Source: PALSA-894 sp963828625 (GTDB lineage Bacteria > Pseudomonadota > Alphaproteobacteria > Rhizobiales > Xanthobacteraceae). Taken from it: DNA of 64,000 nt. Positions 17,356 through 27,344 of the stretch are shown here, one piece after another (within the stretch, counting starts at the first letter, position 1; the number at the start of each line of letters is the position of its first letter). The translations under genes were made by a program, and so were the position numbers. Location: NCBI GenBank assembly GCA_963828625.1, contig CAWHEX010000011.1, positions 1,065,022 through 1,129,021 on the forward strand. Direction: 5' to 3'. A model generated the notes under the pieces. That model had not been told where the DNA came from. It made no database searches and saw nothing but the letters and a program-made list of their open reading frames with translations.

Positions 17356-18647
17356 TCACGCCGTTCGCGCTTTGCCTCTACACAATCCTGGCGCTTGGCC
17401 TGCTTGGCTTACCGATCGGCTATTCGATGATCGCGGGCTCGATCCTCTACCTGCTGCTCGCGGGCCTCGACCTCGGCACTTCGGCCGAACAGATCCTCAA
17501 CGGCCTTTACAGCAGCTACGTGCTGCTCGCAGTGCCGTTGTTCCTGTTCTCCGCCGAACTGATGAACGTCAGCAAGATGACGGATCATCTGCTGCGCTTC
17601 TGCGACATGCTGGTCGGACGTTTCCGCGGCGGACTGGGCCACATCAATATCGTGCAGAGCATCATCTTTGCCGGCATGTCAGGCTCGGCGATCGCCGATC
17701 TCGCCGGCACGGGGCGCATCAGCATCGACATGATGACGCGCAACAACCGCTACCCGGTGAGCTATGCGGCGGCGGTCACGGCTGCATCCGCGGTGATCGG
17801 CCCGATCATTCCGCCGTCGATTCCGATGGTGCTCTATGCGCTGATCTCGGATGCGTCGGTCGGCTATCTGTTCCTCGGTGGCATCATCCCCGGCCTGCTA
17901 ATGGCGGTGGCGCAGATGGTGATCAACACCATGATGGCGCACCGGAACAACTACCCGGTCGAGCCGCCGATCCCGCTGCGCGAATGGCCGATGATCACCT
18001 GGATCGCGCTGCCCGCGCTGCTGATGCCGGTGATCCTGCTCGGTGGCATCTACAGCGGCATCATGACGCCGACCGAGGCGGCGGCAGTCGCGGCGGCCTA
18101 CGCGTTTCTTGTTGCGGTGCTGTGGTATCGCAACATCACCGTGGCCGACACTTACAAAGCGGTGCTCAACTCGTCACGCGCCACCGCTTCGATCGGCATG
18201 CTGATCGCGGGCGCGCTCCTGTTCAACTACGTGGTGACGGTCGAACAGATCCCTAACACCGTGAAGGGCCTGCTCGCCGGATACGATTTCACCGCATGGG
18301 CGTTCCTGTTCTGGGTCAACATCATCCTGCTGGTGCTCGGCTGTCTGCTGGAAGGCTCGACCATCATCCTCGTCGTGCTGCCGATCTTCATCCCGACCGC
18401 TAAGGCGCTCGGCATCGATCTCGTGCACTTCGGCGTGGTCGCGGTGTTTAACATCATGATCGGGCTGGTGACGCCGCCCTATGGACTGCTGCTGTTCATT
18501 ATTTCGGCGATATCCGGCGCGCCGCTACGATCGATCATCCGTGACACCATGCCGTTCGTGATCGCGATGATCGTCGCGCTCGCGATCATCACCTTCATCC
18601 CGGAAACGGTTCTCTGGCTGCCGCGCATGATGGGTTACAAGGGCTGA
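17352..18647 (+). CDS. TRAP transporter large permease DctM, operon 1
   Basis: A 431-residue, 12-segment sodium-coupled permease of the DctM family. Landmarks are AVPLFLFSAELMNVSKMTD, GMSGSAIADLAGTG, VIGPIIPPSIPMVLY and the mirrored C-terminal GLVTPPYGLLLFI. The length is typical. The start overlaps the dctQ stop by four bases, so translation is coupled. The gene is undisturbed. Confidence 0.93.
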   Translation: MITPFALCLYTILALGLLGLPIGYSMIAGSILYLLLAGLDLGTSAEQILNGLYSSYVLLAVPLFLFSAELMNVSKMTDHLLRFCDMLVGRFRGGLGHINIVQSIIFAGMSGSAIADLAGTGRISIDMMTRNNRYPVSYAAAVTAASAVIGPIIPPSIPMVLYALISDASVGYLFLGGIIPGLLMAVAQMVINTMMAHRNNYPVEPPIPLREWPMITWIALPALLMPVILLGGIYSGIMTPTEAAAVAAAYAFLVAVLWYRNITVADTYKAVLNSSRATASIGMLIAGALLFNYVVTVEQIPNTVKGLLAGYDFTAWAFLFWVNIILLVLGCLLEGSTIILVVLPIFIPTAKALGIDLVHFGVVAVFNIMIGLVTPPYGLLLFIISAISGAPLRSIIRDTMPFVIAMIVALAIITFIPETVLWLPRMMGYKG

Positions 18648-18681
18648 GCATCGGCCCGTCGACAACAGGAACAAAAGAAAC

Positions 18682-19113
18682 ATGGCAAAGCCGATTTATG
18701 TGCTCAACGGGCCGAACCTCAATCGACTCGGCACGCGCGAGCCGCACATCTACGGCACCACGACGCTCGCCGACGTCGAGAAAATGTGCCGGGCGGAAGC
18801 CGGCACCCAGCCGATCGAATTTCGCCAGACGAACAGCGAGACCCAGCTGATCGAATGGGTGCATGAGGCAATCGATAACGGCGCCGGGATCATCATCAAT
18901 CCGGCGGCCTATACGTTCACGTCGCTTGCGTTGTTCGACGCCCTGAAGATGTTTCCGGGCCCCATCATCGAGCTGCACATCTCGAACATCCACAAGCGCG
19001 AGTCGATGTATCACAACTCGCTGGTCTCGAAGGTCGCGACCGCGATCATCGCGGGGCTCGGCGCGAAGGGCTATGTGGCCGCCCTGCGCGCGATGCGCGA
19101 TCTCATTCCGTAA
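18682..19113 (+). CDS. AroQ-like type II dehydroquinase paralogue
   Basis: A 143-residue protein with the type II 3-dehydroquinate dehydratase fold: LNGPNLNRLGTREPHIYG with the catalytic-type Arg and Tyr, NPAAYTFTSLAL, and IELHISNIHKRESMYHNS. Two substrate-contact positions differ from the usual enzyme: the His of the NPxAYTHTS motif is Phe, and the Arg usually found in FRHHS is Tyr. It follows dctM of TRAP operon 1 by 34 bases and is probably cotranscribed. A catabolic or altered reaction is inferred rather than shikimate synthesis; the housekeeping aroQ is expected elsewhere. Confidence 0.85.
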   Translation: MAKPIYVLNGPNLNRLGTREPHIYGTTTLADVEKMCRAEAGTQPIEFRQTNSETQLIEWVHEAIDNGAGIIINPAAYTFTSLALFDALKMFPGPIIELHISNIHKRESMYHNSLVSKVATAIIAGLGAKGYVAALRAMRDLIP

Positions 19114-19206
19114 CGCTTCCCAGCTCTGCACGCGCCGAGGGCCGCGTAACTTGCAGCGGTGCGGGCGCGCTGCGCATGATCCGCACGCAAGCCGGAGGAT
19201 TTCAGC

Positions 19207-20178
19207 GTGAGCGTGACGGTTGGAAGCGGCGAATACGTGTATCGGGTGGAGGAAAACTGGGCAAAGTTGCCCACCGGCTGGGAGTTCGGCGATGTGGGCG
19301 CGGTCGGCATCGACCGGCAGGACCGCGTCTATGTGTTCAATCGCGGCGAACACCCGATGTGCGTGTTCGATCGCGAAGGAAACTTCATCACGTCATGGGG
19401 CGAGGGAATTTTCCGGCGCGCGCACGGCATCAGCATGGGGCCGGACGATACGATCTATTGCACCGACGACGGCGACCACACGGTGCGCAAGTGCACGCTC
19501 GACGGAAAGGTACTGCTCGAGATCGGCATCCCGGGGCGTCCGGCGCCGTTCATGAGCGGCGCGCCGTTCAACCGTTGCACGCATACGGCGCTCTCACCCG
19601 GCGGCGACATCTACATCTCGGACGGCTACGGCAATGCGTGCGTCCACAAGTACGATCAGAACGGCAAGCGACTGATGGCGTGGGGCACGCCCGGCGTTGG
19701 GCCGGGCGAATTCAATCTGCCACACAACATCGGCTGCGATGCGGACGGATGGGTCTATGTCGCCGACCGCGAGAACCATCGCGTGCAGGTGTTCGACGGC
19801 AACGGCAAGTTCGAGTGCCAGTGGCACAATCTGCACCGGCCGAGCGGCCTGCATCTGAGCCCGGGCAAGTGTCCGGTCTGCTACATCGGCGAGGTCGGCC
19901 CGTACTACGGCTTCAACCGCGGCGCGCCGAACCTCGGGCCGCGCGTTTCCGTCCTCGATCACAAGGGCAACGTGCTGGCACGGCTCGGCAAGGAGCCGCT
20001 CGCCGGGACCAAGCCGGGACAATTCCTTTCGCCGCATGGTCTCGCAGCGGATTCGCGCGGTGACCTTTATGTCGGCGAGGTCGCCGTGACAGCATGGCCC
20101 TCGCTCTTTCCGGGCGAGCCGGTGCCGAAGCCGCTGCGCAGCCTGCAGAAGTTCACGCGGCTGCGCGCATCAGCGTAA
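19207..20178 (+). CDS. NHL-repeat beta-propeller protein (peptidylglycine lyase-like)
   Basis: A 323-residue six-bladed beta-propeller built of NHL repeats, with blades such as VGIDRQDRVYVFNRGEHPM, GISMGPDDTIYCTDDGDHTV and NIGCDADGWVYVADRENHRV. The layout resembles the lyase domain of peptidyl-alpha-hydroxyglycine amidating enzymes, but bacterial relatives are not characterised. No signal peptide is visible, so it is cytoplasmic unless exported otherwise. The GTG at 19207 has GGAGGA nine bases upstream. It ends the TRAP operon 1 block in the same direction; a lactonase or lyase role on the imported acid is possible. Confidence 0.82.
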   Translation: MSVTVGSGEYVYRVEENWAKLPTGWEFGDVGAVGIDRQDRVYVFNRGEHPMCVFDREGNFITSWGEGIFRRAHGISMGPDDTIYCTDDGDHTVRKCTLDGKVLLEIGIPGRPAPFMSGAPFNRCTHTALSPGGDIYISDGYGNACVHKYDQNGKRLMAWGTPGVGPGEFNLPHNIGCDADGWVYVADRENHRVQVFDGNGKFECQWHNLHRPSGLHLSPGKCPVCYIGEVGPYYGFNRGAPNLGPRVSVLDHKGNVLARLGKEPLAGTKPGQFLSPHGLAADSRGDLYVGEVAVTAWPSLFPGEPVPKPLRSLQKFTRLRASA

Positions 20179-20190
20179 TCGCGGCGGAGC

Positions 20191-21711
20191 CTATTTCGCC
20201 AGCTTCAGGTCCTGCGGACGGATGATGCCGTCCGGCGCCTGCTTGTAGTTTTCAAGCTTGGCCGTGTGCGCGAAAATCCACGACTGGTGATAGAGGTAAA
20301 TCAGCGGCTTGTCGGCCTCGATCTGCGTCAGTGCTTTCTCGTAGGCCACTTTGCGCTTGGCCGGATCGCTGACCGTGCGGGCTTCGTTAAGCGCAGCCTG
20401 CGTGGTCTCGTTGCAATACTTGCCCCAGTTGAACGGCGTGTTGCAGCCAAGGTGATTGATCACGTTCTGATCGGGATCGATGCGGCCGCTCCAGCCGATC
20501 AGGTACGTCTGGAAGTTTCCTTTCGTCCCTTCCTGCAATGACGTCGCAAACTCGACCAGGCGGATCTTGAGATCGAAGCCGCCTTCGGCCGCCATCGCCT
20601 GCAACACCTCGGCCACCTGCTTCAGATCGGGCTGGTTCGGCACCATCATGTCGACGGCGACCGGCGTCGGTACGCCGGCTTCCTTGATGAGCGCCTTCGC
20701 CTTCGCGACGTCGCGCTTCGGGACCGGGAATTTCTGGACGTAATACTGGTTCGACGGCGCGGACCATTGATTGCCCGGGGTGAAGTCGCCGTTGAACACG
20801 ACCTTGTTGAGCGCGTCTCGGTCTATGGTGAGATCGAGCGCCTGACGCACCTTGGCGTTCTGGCCCACAGGGTTCTTCGCCTGATCGGTGTTGGCGAGAT
20901 TGATGGTGATGCCCGTGTAGGCGATCGGCGGGCTCGGCAGCACCAGCTTCAGCCGCGCGTCGCTGCGCACCGAGGGAATGTCGGTTGCCAGCACGCGCTC
21001 GGCGATGTCGAGCGCGCCGGCGCGCAGGTTGGCGAGCCGCACGGTGCTGTCCGGAATCGAGAAATAGGTGATGCGGTCGAGATGGATGCGGCCCTTGTCC
21101 CAGTAGTCGGCAAAGCGCTCGAGCACGATGCGTTCCTGTGCGACGCGCTCGACATATTTGAACGGGCCCGCGCAGATCGGCTTCTGCACGAACTTGTCGC
21201 CGGCTTCCTTCACGGCCTTCGGCGAGACCATCATGCCGGCGCGGTCGGTGAGCTGGGCGATCAGTGGCGAGAACGGCGCCTTGAGTAGCAGGCGCACCGT
21301 CAGCGGGTCGGCGACCTCGACCTTGTCGATCTGCGCAAGCTCCGCCTTGCGGAACGAGCCTTGCGCCGTCATGTGGCGGTCGAGCGTGAACTTCACGGCT
21401 TCGGCGTCGAACGGTTCGCCGTCCTGGAATTTCACGTTCGGCCGCAGCTTGATGGTGACGGTCTTCCCGTCTTCCGACGTCTCATGCGAGAGCGCGAGCT
21501 GCGGCACGATGTTGAGATTGCCGTCGATGTCGAACAGCTTGTCGCACAGCGAGGCGAGCACGATGCGGCCGACGTACGAACCCGCCGTGGTTGGATCGAG
21601 ATTGTCGGGATCTTCCGCGAGACCGATGCGCAGGTGGCCTTGCGCGAGCGCGGATGTCGACGCGATGGTTGCGGCGAACAGCGATGCGATGAGAGCGGTG
21701 CGAGCCTTCAA
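20191..21711 (-). CDS. peptide/oligopeptide ABC transporter substrate-binding protein
   Basis: A 506-residue periplasmic binding protein of the SBP_bac_5 (DppA/OppA) family. It has a signal peptide ending STSALAQG, then LRIGLAEDPDNLDPT, the family block VTIKLRPNVKFQDGEPF, and IPDSTVRLANLRAGALDIAE. The gene is undisturbed. No permease or ATPase gene is adjacent, so it must use a transporter encoded elsewhere. It lies 91 bases downstream of the DUF1028 gene and close to a gamma-glutamyltransferase, so peptides or glutathione-like molecules are the likely ligands. Confidence 0.9.
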   Translation of the reverse strand: MKARTALIASLFAATIASTSALAQGHLRIGLAEDPDNLDPTTAGSYVGRIVLASLCDKLFDIDGNLNIVPQLALSHETSEDGKTVTIKLRPNVKFQDGEPFDAEAVKFTLDRHMTAQGSFRKAELAQIDKVEVADPLTVRLLLKAPFSPLIAQLTDRAGMMVSPKAVKEAGDKFVQKPICAGPFKYVERVAQERIVLERFADYWDKGRIHLDRITYFSIPDSTVRLANLRAGALDIAERVLATDIPSVRSDARLKLVLPSPPIAYTGITINLANTDQAKNPVGQNAKVRQALDLTIDRDALNKVVFNGDFTPGNQWSAPSNQYYVQKFPVPKRDVAKAKALIKEAGVPTPVAVDMMVPNQPDLKQVAEVLQAMAAEGGFDLKIRLVEFATSLQEGTKGNFQTYLIGWSGRIDPDQNVINHLGCNTPFNWGKYCNETTQAALNEARTVSDPAKRKVAYEKALTQIEADKPLIYLYHQSWIFAHTAKLENYKQAPDGIIRPQDLKLAK

Positions 21712-21802
21712 GGCAGACCTCCGAGGCTATGCGGCAGGCGGGAAGCTTACCGGTGGAGAGGGGCGGCGAACAGCGTGAAAGGCGATTTCAGCGCGGCTTG
21801 TC

Positions 21803-22516
21803 TTACGCCTTGTCCTGCTCCGCAACCGCAGCGGCTATTCCGGCTTCGATCACGTTGCGGTCGAGTGTGCCATTCGGGTTCTGGCGTGACGGCATGAAGT
21901 TCACGTAGTGAAAAAGCCGCTCGCGGCCGACGCTTTCGAGCCGCGCAAGCTCGCGCAGCGGATCGGGGTGGTCGTCGACGCGCAGCGAGACGGCCGGGTA
22001 TTCCTCCGTAGTCCAGATCATGAGGGCGGCCGATTGCTTGCCACGTTTGTCGCCGCCTGCCGCTTCGCCCGCATTCATCGCGGCGATCAGGCGGCGCGCG
22101 AAGGATTTCTCCTGCGAGGCCTCGAAGGCGTGTGCGGTCGCGGCGACTACGTCGGGGCCTGCCAGCATGTTGCCGGCAACCGAAACGTCCGCGCGCACGA
22201 CGTGTCCGCACCAGTCGACGCAGTTCTTCCCCGTGTGGACCGCAATGCCTCCTCTCGCGTCGTGCACGTGGAACTGGCGCTGCTGCGCGCCCGCATCTGG
22301 CGTAATCAGATGATCGACCACGGCCTGCGCCGCCATACCTTCACGCAACAGGCGCATGCCACGATAGCCCCAGAGCGGGTTGGGGAGCGCCTGCGTCGAG
22401 AGCGCGCCGACGCCGCCTTCGCCATGCGGACAGATCGCCCCGACTGCGAAGAACTTGCTGGCGACCAGGACGCCGAAGGCGCCGGATGGATCGCGTGCGA
22501 TGATGGACCAGGTCAT
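21803..22516 (-). CDS. DUF1028 protein (Ntn-hydrolase-like)
   Basis: A 237-residue DUF1028 protein. It begins TWSIIARDPSGAFGVLVAS and includes GGVGALSTQALPNPLWGYRG and VSVAGNMLAGPDVV, the conserved core with an Ntn-type nucleophile arrangement. DUF1028 genes usually accompany peptidase or gamma-glutamyltransferase genes. Its start lies 35 bases from the divergent gamma-glutamyltransferase start, so promoters must overlap. It is cotranscribed with the peptide-binding protein downstream. Confidence 0.9.
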   Translation of the reverse strand: MTWSIIARDPSGAFGVLVASKFFAVGAICPHGEGGVGALSTQALPNPLWGYRGMRLLREGMAAQAVVDHLITPDAGAQQRQFHVHDARGGIAVHTGKNCVDWCGHVVRADVSVAGNMLAGPDVVAATAHAFEASQEKSFARRLIAAMNAGEAAGGDKRGKQSAALMIWTTEEYPAVSLRVDDHPDPLRELARLESVGRERLFHYVNFMPSRQNPNGTLDRNVIEAGIAAAVAEQDKA

Positions 22517-22551
22517 GGGCGGACATTATACACGCAAGCCGCGGAGGAGCG

Positions 22552-24339
22552 ATGCAACCGACATTCACCACACGGCCGGATATCCGCGGCACCTTCGGCG
22601 CGGTCGCGACGACGCATTGGCTGGCGACGCAGACCGGCATGGCGGTGCTGGAGCGCGGCGGCAACGCATTCGATGCTGCTGCTGCTGCTGGTTTTGTGCT
22701 GCAGATCGTCGAGCCGCATCTCAACGGCCCGGGCGGTGAACTCCCGGCCATCGTGATGCGCGCGGGCGCGAGCGCGCCCGAGGTCATCTGCGGGCAGGGG
22801 ACGTTCCCCGCCGCCGCGACGTCTGCGCGGCTCAGGGGAATGGGTCTCGAACAGATGCCCGGCACGGGCCTGCTGCCGGGTGTGGTGCCGGGTGCGTTCG
22901 ACGGATGGATGCTGCTGCTGCGTGACTACGGCACGCTGCCGCTGCGGGACGTGCTGTCGTACGCAATCGGCTATGCGGAGAACGGTTTTCCGCTGGTGCC
23001 GCGCATCGTGGCGACAATCATTCCGGCGGTCGAATATTTCCAGACCGAATGGCCAAGCTCGGGCGAAGTCTGGCTCGTCAACGGCAAGCCGCCGCATCCC
23101 GATAAGCCGTTCCGCACGCCCGCGATTGCCGCGATGTACAAGCGAGTCCTCGCCGAGGCAGAATCCGCGGGTGGCGACCGCATTCGCCAGATCGAGGCCG
23201 CGCGCCATGCCTTCTACAAGGGCTTCGTCGCGGAGGCGATCGACCGCTTCTACAGGTCCGAGCTGATGGACTCGACGGGCACGCGCCATCGCGGCCTGCT
23301 CACCGGTGACGACCTCGCGCGCTATGCGGCGCATGTCGAGAAACCGGCTTCGGTCGATTACCACGGCCTCACGGTGCACAAGCTCGGACCTTGGTCGCAG
23401 GGCCCGCTGCTGCTGCAAACGCTGCAGGTGCTGGCCGGTTACGACATCGCCGCGATGGACCCGCTCGGCGCGGACTTTGTGCATACACTGGTCGAAGCGC
23501 TGAAGCTCGGCTTCGCCGACCGCGACACGTTCTATGGCGATCCGGATGCCGTCGATGTGCCGCTCGAAACGCTGCTGTCGAATGATTACGCGGACGCGCG
23601 GCGCAAGCTGATCGGCGAGCGGGCCTCGATGGAGATGCGCCCGGGCGACATCGGCGATGCGAAGGCTCGCATGGCGCGCGTGCTGGCGATGGCCGGCAAG
23701 GAAAAGCCCATCGGCCCTGGCGCCGGCGAGCCGACCTTTGCGCCACTGCCGCCCGAATGGGGCGACACTGTGCATCTCGATGTCATCGATGCGGCGGGCA
23801 ACATGATTTCGGCGACGCCGTCCGGTGGCTGGCTGCAAGGGTCGCCTGTCGTGCCGGGCCTCGGCTTTCCGGTCTCGACGCGTGGACAAATCTGCTGGCT
23901 TGAAGAAGGTCATCCCTCGACCGTGCGGGCGGGGACGCGGCCGCGCATCACGCTCTCCCCGACGCTCGTCACGCGCGACGGCGAGCCTTATCTCGCGATC
24001 GGCACGCCCGGCGGCGATCAGCAGGAGCAGTGGATCCTCGCGGTCTTCCTGCGGCTCGTGCACCACCGCATGACCCTGCAGCAGGCGATCGATGCGCCCA
24101 TGTTCCAGACCAAGCACATGGTCGAATCGTTTCACCCGCGCGCGTTCAAGTCGGGCCTCGTCATGATGGAGGATCGCTTCCCGGCGGAGACGCGTGCGGC
24201 GCTCGAAGCGCGCGGACATCGCATCGCAGTCGAGGGCCCGTGGGCGCTCGGGCGCATCTGTGCGGTCGGGCGCTGGGGCGGCCTTCTGCGCGCCGCCGCA
24301 ACGCCGCGCCTGATGCAGGCCTACGCGGTCGGGCGGTAG
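22552..24339 (+). CDS. gamma-glutamyltransferase family protein
   Basis: A 595-residue Ntn hydrolase of the gamma-glutamyltransferase family. The N-terminal large-subunit region has MAVLERGGNAFDAAAAAGFV and HLNGPGGELPAIV. Autocleavage is expected before the Thr in WGDTVHLDVIDAAGNMIS, which becomes the nucleophile; canonical enzymes read TTH where this has TVH. No signal peptide is obvious, so it may be cytoplasmic. The arrangement with the divergent DUF1028 gene suggests joint gamma-glutamyl or peptide breakdown. It may be a cephalosporin-acylase-like member of the family. Confidence 0.9.
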   Translation: MQPTFTTRPDIRGTFGAVATTHWLATQTGMAVLERGGNAFDAAAAAGFVLQIVEPHLNGPGGELPAIVMRAGASAPEVICGQGTFPAAATSARLRGMGLEQMPGTGLLPGVVPGAFDGWMLLLRDYGTLPLRDVLSYAIGYAENGFPLVPRIVATIIPAVEYFQTEWPSSGEVWLVNGKPPHPDKPFRTPAIAAMYKRVLAEAESAGGDRIRQIEAARHAFYKGFVAEAIDRFYRSELMDSTGTRHRGLLTGDDLARYAAHVEKPASVDYHGLTVHKLGPWSQGPLLLQTLQVLAGYDIAAMDPLGADFVHTLVEALKLGFADRDTFYGDPDAVDVPLETLLSNDYADARRKLIGERASMEMRPGDIGDAKARMARVLAMAGKEKPIGPGAGEPTFAPLPPEWGDTVHLDVIDAAGNMISATPSGGWLQGSPVVPGLGFPVSTRGQICWLEEGHPSTVRAGTRPRITLSPTLVTRDGEPYLAIGTPGGDQQEQWILAVFLRLVHHRMTLQQAIDAPMFQTKHMVESFHPRAFKSGLVMMEDRFPAETRAALEARGHRIAVEGPWALGRICAVGRWGGLLRAAATPRLMQAYAVGR

Positions 24340-24410
24340 CGGCCGCCTCTCGCGCCACCGCCGCAAAACGCATAGGCTCTGCGGCGAGCAAAACGGAACG
24401 TGCCGCGCCC

Positions 24411-26198
24411 ATGCTGGACAAGACCAAAGACCGCGCCGGAACCGACGATGACATCGACACGGGCGTGCGGGACTGGCTCGACCGGTTCGAGCACACGCTC
24501 CGCGCGCACGATGCCACCGCACTGAAGAGCCTGTTCCACGCCGACAGCTACTGGCGCGACGTGCTGGCGTTCACCTGGACGATCCGCACCGTCCATGGCG
24601 CGGATGCTATCGCGGGCGAATTGAAAGCGCTTGCGCGAAAGGCCGGCGCCGAAAAATTTCAGCCTCGATCCGGCCCGCACCGCGCCGCGCGAGGTTACGC
24701 GCGTCGGCACGAAATCCATCGAGGCGATTTTCTCGTTCGAGACCGCGACCGGGCGCGGTTCGGGCGTGCTGCGCCTTTCGGCGGATCGCGATGACCGAGC
24801 AAAGGCGTGGACGCTCGGCACCACGCTCGAGAACCATAAAAGGTCACGAGGAGCACATCGGCAAGGAGCGCCGCGAAGGGTGAATCCTACTCGCGCGATT
24901 TCCGCGGACCGAACTGGCTCGATCAGCGCAAATCCGCCACGGCCTATGCGGACCGCGATCCCGACGTGCTGGTGGTCGGCGGCGGGCAGGCCGGTCTCTC
25001 GGCTCGCGGCGCGCCTCGGCGCGTTGCAGCTCGACACGCTGATCGTCGACCGCGAGCCGCGCATCGGCGACAACTGGCGCATGCGCTATCACGCGCTGAC
25101 GCTGCACAATCAGGTGCAGGTCAATCATCTGCCCTACATGCCGTTTCCGCCGAACGTTTCCGACCTACATCCCGAAGGACAAGGTCGCGAACTGGTTCGA
25201 GGCCTACGTCGAGGCGATGGAGCTGAACTACTGGACCGAAACGGCGCTCGAAAGCGGCACGTACGATGAGAAGGACGGCCGCTGGTCCGTCACGTTGCGG
25301 CGCGCGGACGGCAGCGACGCGCGAGATGCATCCGCGCCACATCGTCATCGCGACCGGCGTCAGCGGCATCCCGAACATCCCGGACATTCCGACGCTGAAG
25401 AATTTCACGCGGGCCGGTGCTGCATTCGAGCCAGTACCGTGACGGCGAGGATTGGTCGGGCAAGCGCGCGATCGTGATCGGGACCGGCAACAGCGGGCAC
25501 GACATCGCGCAGGATCTCTACTTCGAGCGGCGCGCAGGTCACGCTGGTGCAGCGCAGCCCGACGATGGTCGTCAACATCGAGCCGAGCGCGCAGCTTGCC
25601 TACACGCTCTACGACGAAGGCCCGCCGCTCGAGGACTGCGACATGATCGTGACATCGATGCCGATCGCGCTGGCGCGCAAGAGCCACATCATGCTCACCG
25701 AGCAGGGCAAGAAGCTCGACAAGCCGTTGCTCGATGCGCTCGCGCGCAAAGGGCTTCCGGCTCGACTTCGGCGCGGACGGCTCGGGCTGGCAATTCAAGT
25801 ACCTAGAGCGCGGCGGCGGCTATTACTTCAACGTCGGCGCCTCCGACATGATCGTCGAGGGCAAGATCGCGCTGGCGCAATTCTCCGACATCGAGGGTTT
25901 CACCGCGGAAGGTGCACGCATGCGCTCGGGCGAGACGCTTCCCGCCGACCTGATCGTGCTCTCGACCGGCTACAGGACGCAGGATCAGCTCGTCGCAAAG
26001 CTGTTCGGCGAGGCAGTCGCGGCGCGCGTCGGGCCGATCTGGGGGTTCGACGCGCAGCAGGAGATCCGCAATACCTATGTGCCGACCGCGCAGCCGGGCC
26101 TCTGGTTCATCGGCGGCAGCTTCGCGCAGTGCCGCATCTACTCGAAATATCTCGCGCTGCAGATCAAGGCTCGCGAGATCGGCCTCGTTTCAACCTGA
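24411..26198 (+). CDS. NTF2-like / flavin-containing monooxygenase fusion (about nine +1 frameshifts)
   Basis: About 592 residues. The first ~140 look like a SnoaL/NTF2-like domain (WLDRFEHTLRAHDATALKSLF). Then comes a Baeyer-Villiger/flavin monooxygenase domain with FAD-binding VLVVGGGQAGLS, an RIGDNWRMRYHALTLHN block, and the NADPH site VIGTGNSGHDIAQDL. At least nine single-base insertions (near 24652, 24836, 24880, 25009, 25160, 25320, 25413, 25530, 25750) must be removed to read it; nine restores a length divisible by three. With the insertions gone the protein is continuous to LQIKAREIGLVST. It lies upstream of TRAP operon 2 and may oxidise its substrate. Confidence 0.85.
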
Positions 26199-26308
26199 GC
26201 GCTTCCGGCGTTTCTTTCCACAAGGCTGCGCCTGTGCGATTGAAGCGCGCGGCCAAGTCATGAACAATGCCCGCAATTCCGGGGTCATTCCGCTTTTTGG
26301 AGGGTTTC

Positions 26309-27334
26309 ATGTTTCATAACCGGCGCACTGTCCTGAAATTCGGCGTCGCGGCCGCGGCGATCGGCGTTACCGGCGTCGCGCAGGCGCAAGGCGCGATCAC
26401 GGCGCGCATCGGCCATCTCGAAGCGCCGACCCAGCCGCGCCACAAGGGGCTGGAGAAGGTCGCCGCGCTGGTGAAGGAGCGCACCAAGGGCGCGATCGAG
26501 ATCCAGCTGTTTCCGTCCTCGCAGCTCGGCAACGCGCGCCAGATGATCGAGAGCACGCAGTTCGGCGGCATCGAGGGCACCGTGATGCCGGCCGCGTTCC
26601 TCGGCGGCTTCAATCCGGTGATCTCGGTGCTCGATATCCCGTATCTCTACCCGACCGACCGCGCGGTTTCGCAGAAGCTGCGCGAAGGGCCGTTCGGCAA
26701 GGCGCTGCTCGCGAGCTTTTCGACCCGCGGCGTGCACGCGCTCTCGATCTGGCCGAACGGCCGCAAGAGCCTCACCTCGAACAAGCCGCTCGCCAATCTC
26801 GACGTCGTTCAAGGGGCAGAAATTCCGCGTGATGGATTCGAAAATCCTGATCGACCAGTTCGGCGCGGTCGGCGCGACCGCGATCGCCGATCAATTTCTG
26901 CGAGCTCTACACCTCGCTGCAGACCGGCCTGATCGACGGGCAGGAAAATCCGCTCGACACCATCACGACGATGAAATTCCACGAGGTGCAGAAGCACATG
27001 GTGGTGACCGAGCACGGCGTGATGGAAGACATCGTGCTGTTCAGCAACGCCTTCTGGAACAGGCTGAGCGCCGGAGCAGAAGGACATCGTCACCAAGGCG
27101 TTCGAAGAGGTGCGCCCGCAGGTCGAGGAAATGAAAGAAGCGGTGCAGAATACCTCGCTCGAGACCATCAAGGCTGCGAAGCTCAACGTGCGCGTCGCCG
27201 ACGAGACCGAGCGCAAGGCGATGGCGCGACGCGATGGCGCCGAAGGCGCGCGCGGCGCTACTCGAACGCGCCGGCGCGGAGGGCAGAAGGTGCTCGCCGC
27301 CTACGACGAGGAGCGCAAGAAGCTCGGCTTCTGA
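26309..27334 (+). CDS. TRAP solute-binding protein DctP, operon 2 (four +1 and one -1 shift)
   Basis: About 340 residues of a DctP-type periplasmic binding protein. It starts MFHNRRTVLKFGVAAAAIG, a twin-arginine-like signal, with GGAGGG before the ATG. The family motif LQTGLIDGQENPLDTI is present, as is AFWNRLSAEQKDIVTKAF after correction. Insertions near 26812, 26893, 27073 and 27228 and a deleted base near 27277 explain the frame changes; the net raw length stays divisible by three. It is the first gene of the second dctPQM set, ten bases before dctQ. Confidence 0.85.
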
Positions 27335-27344
27335 GCGCCCTCCC

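Noticed and set aside
22513..24522. A ~670-codon open frame antisense to gamma-glutamyltransferase
   Set aside because: Shadow of a real gene on the other strand; Arg/His-rich with no motif.
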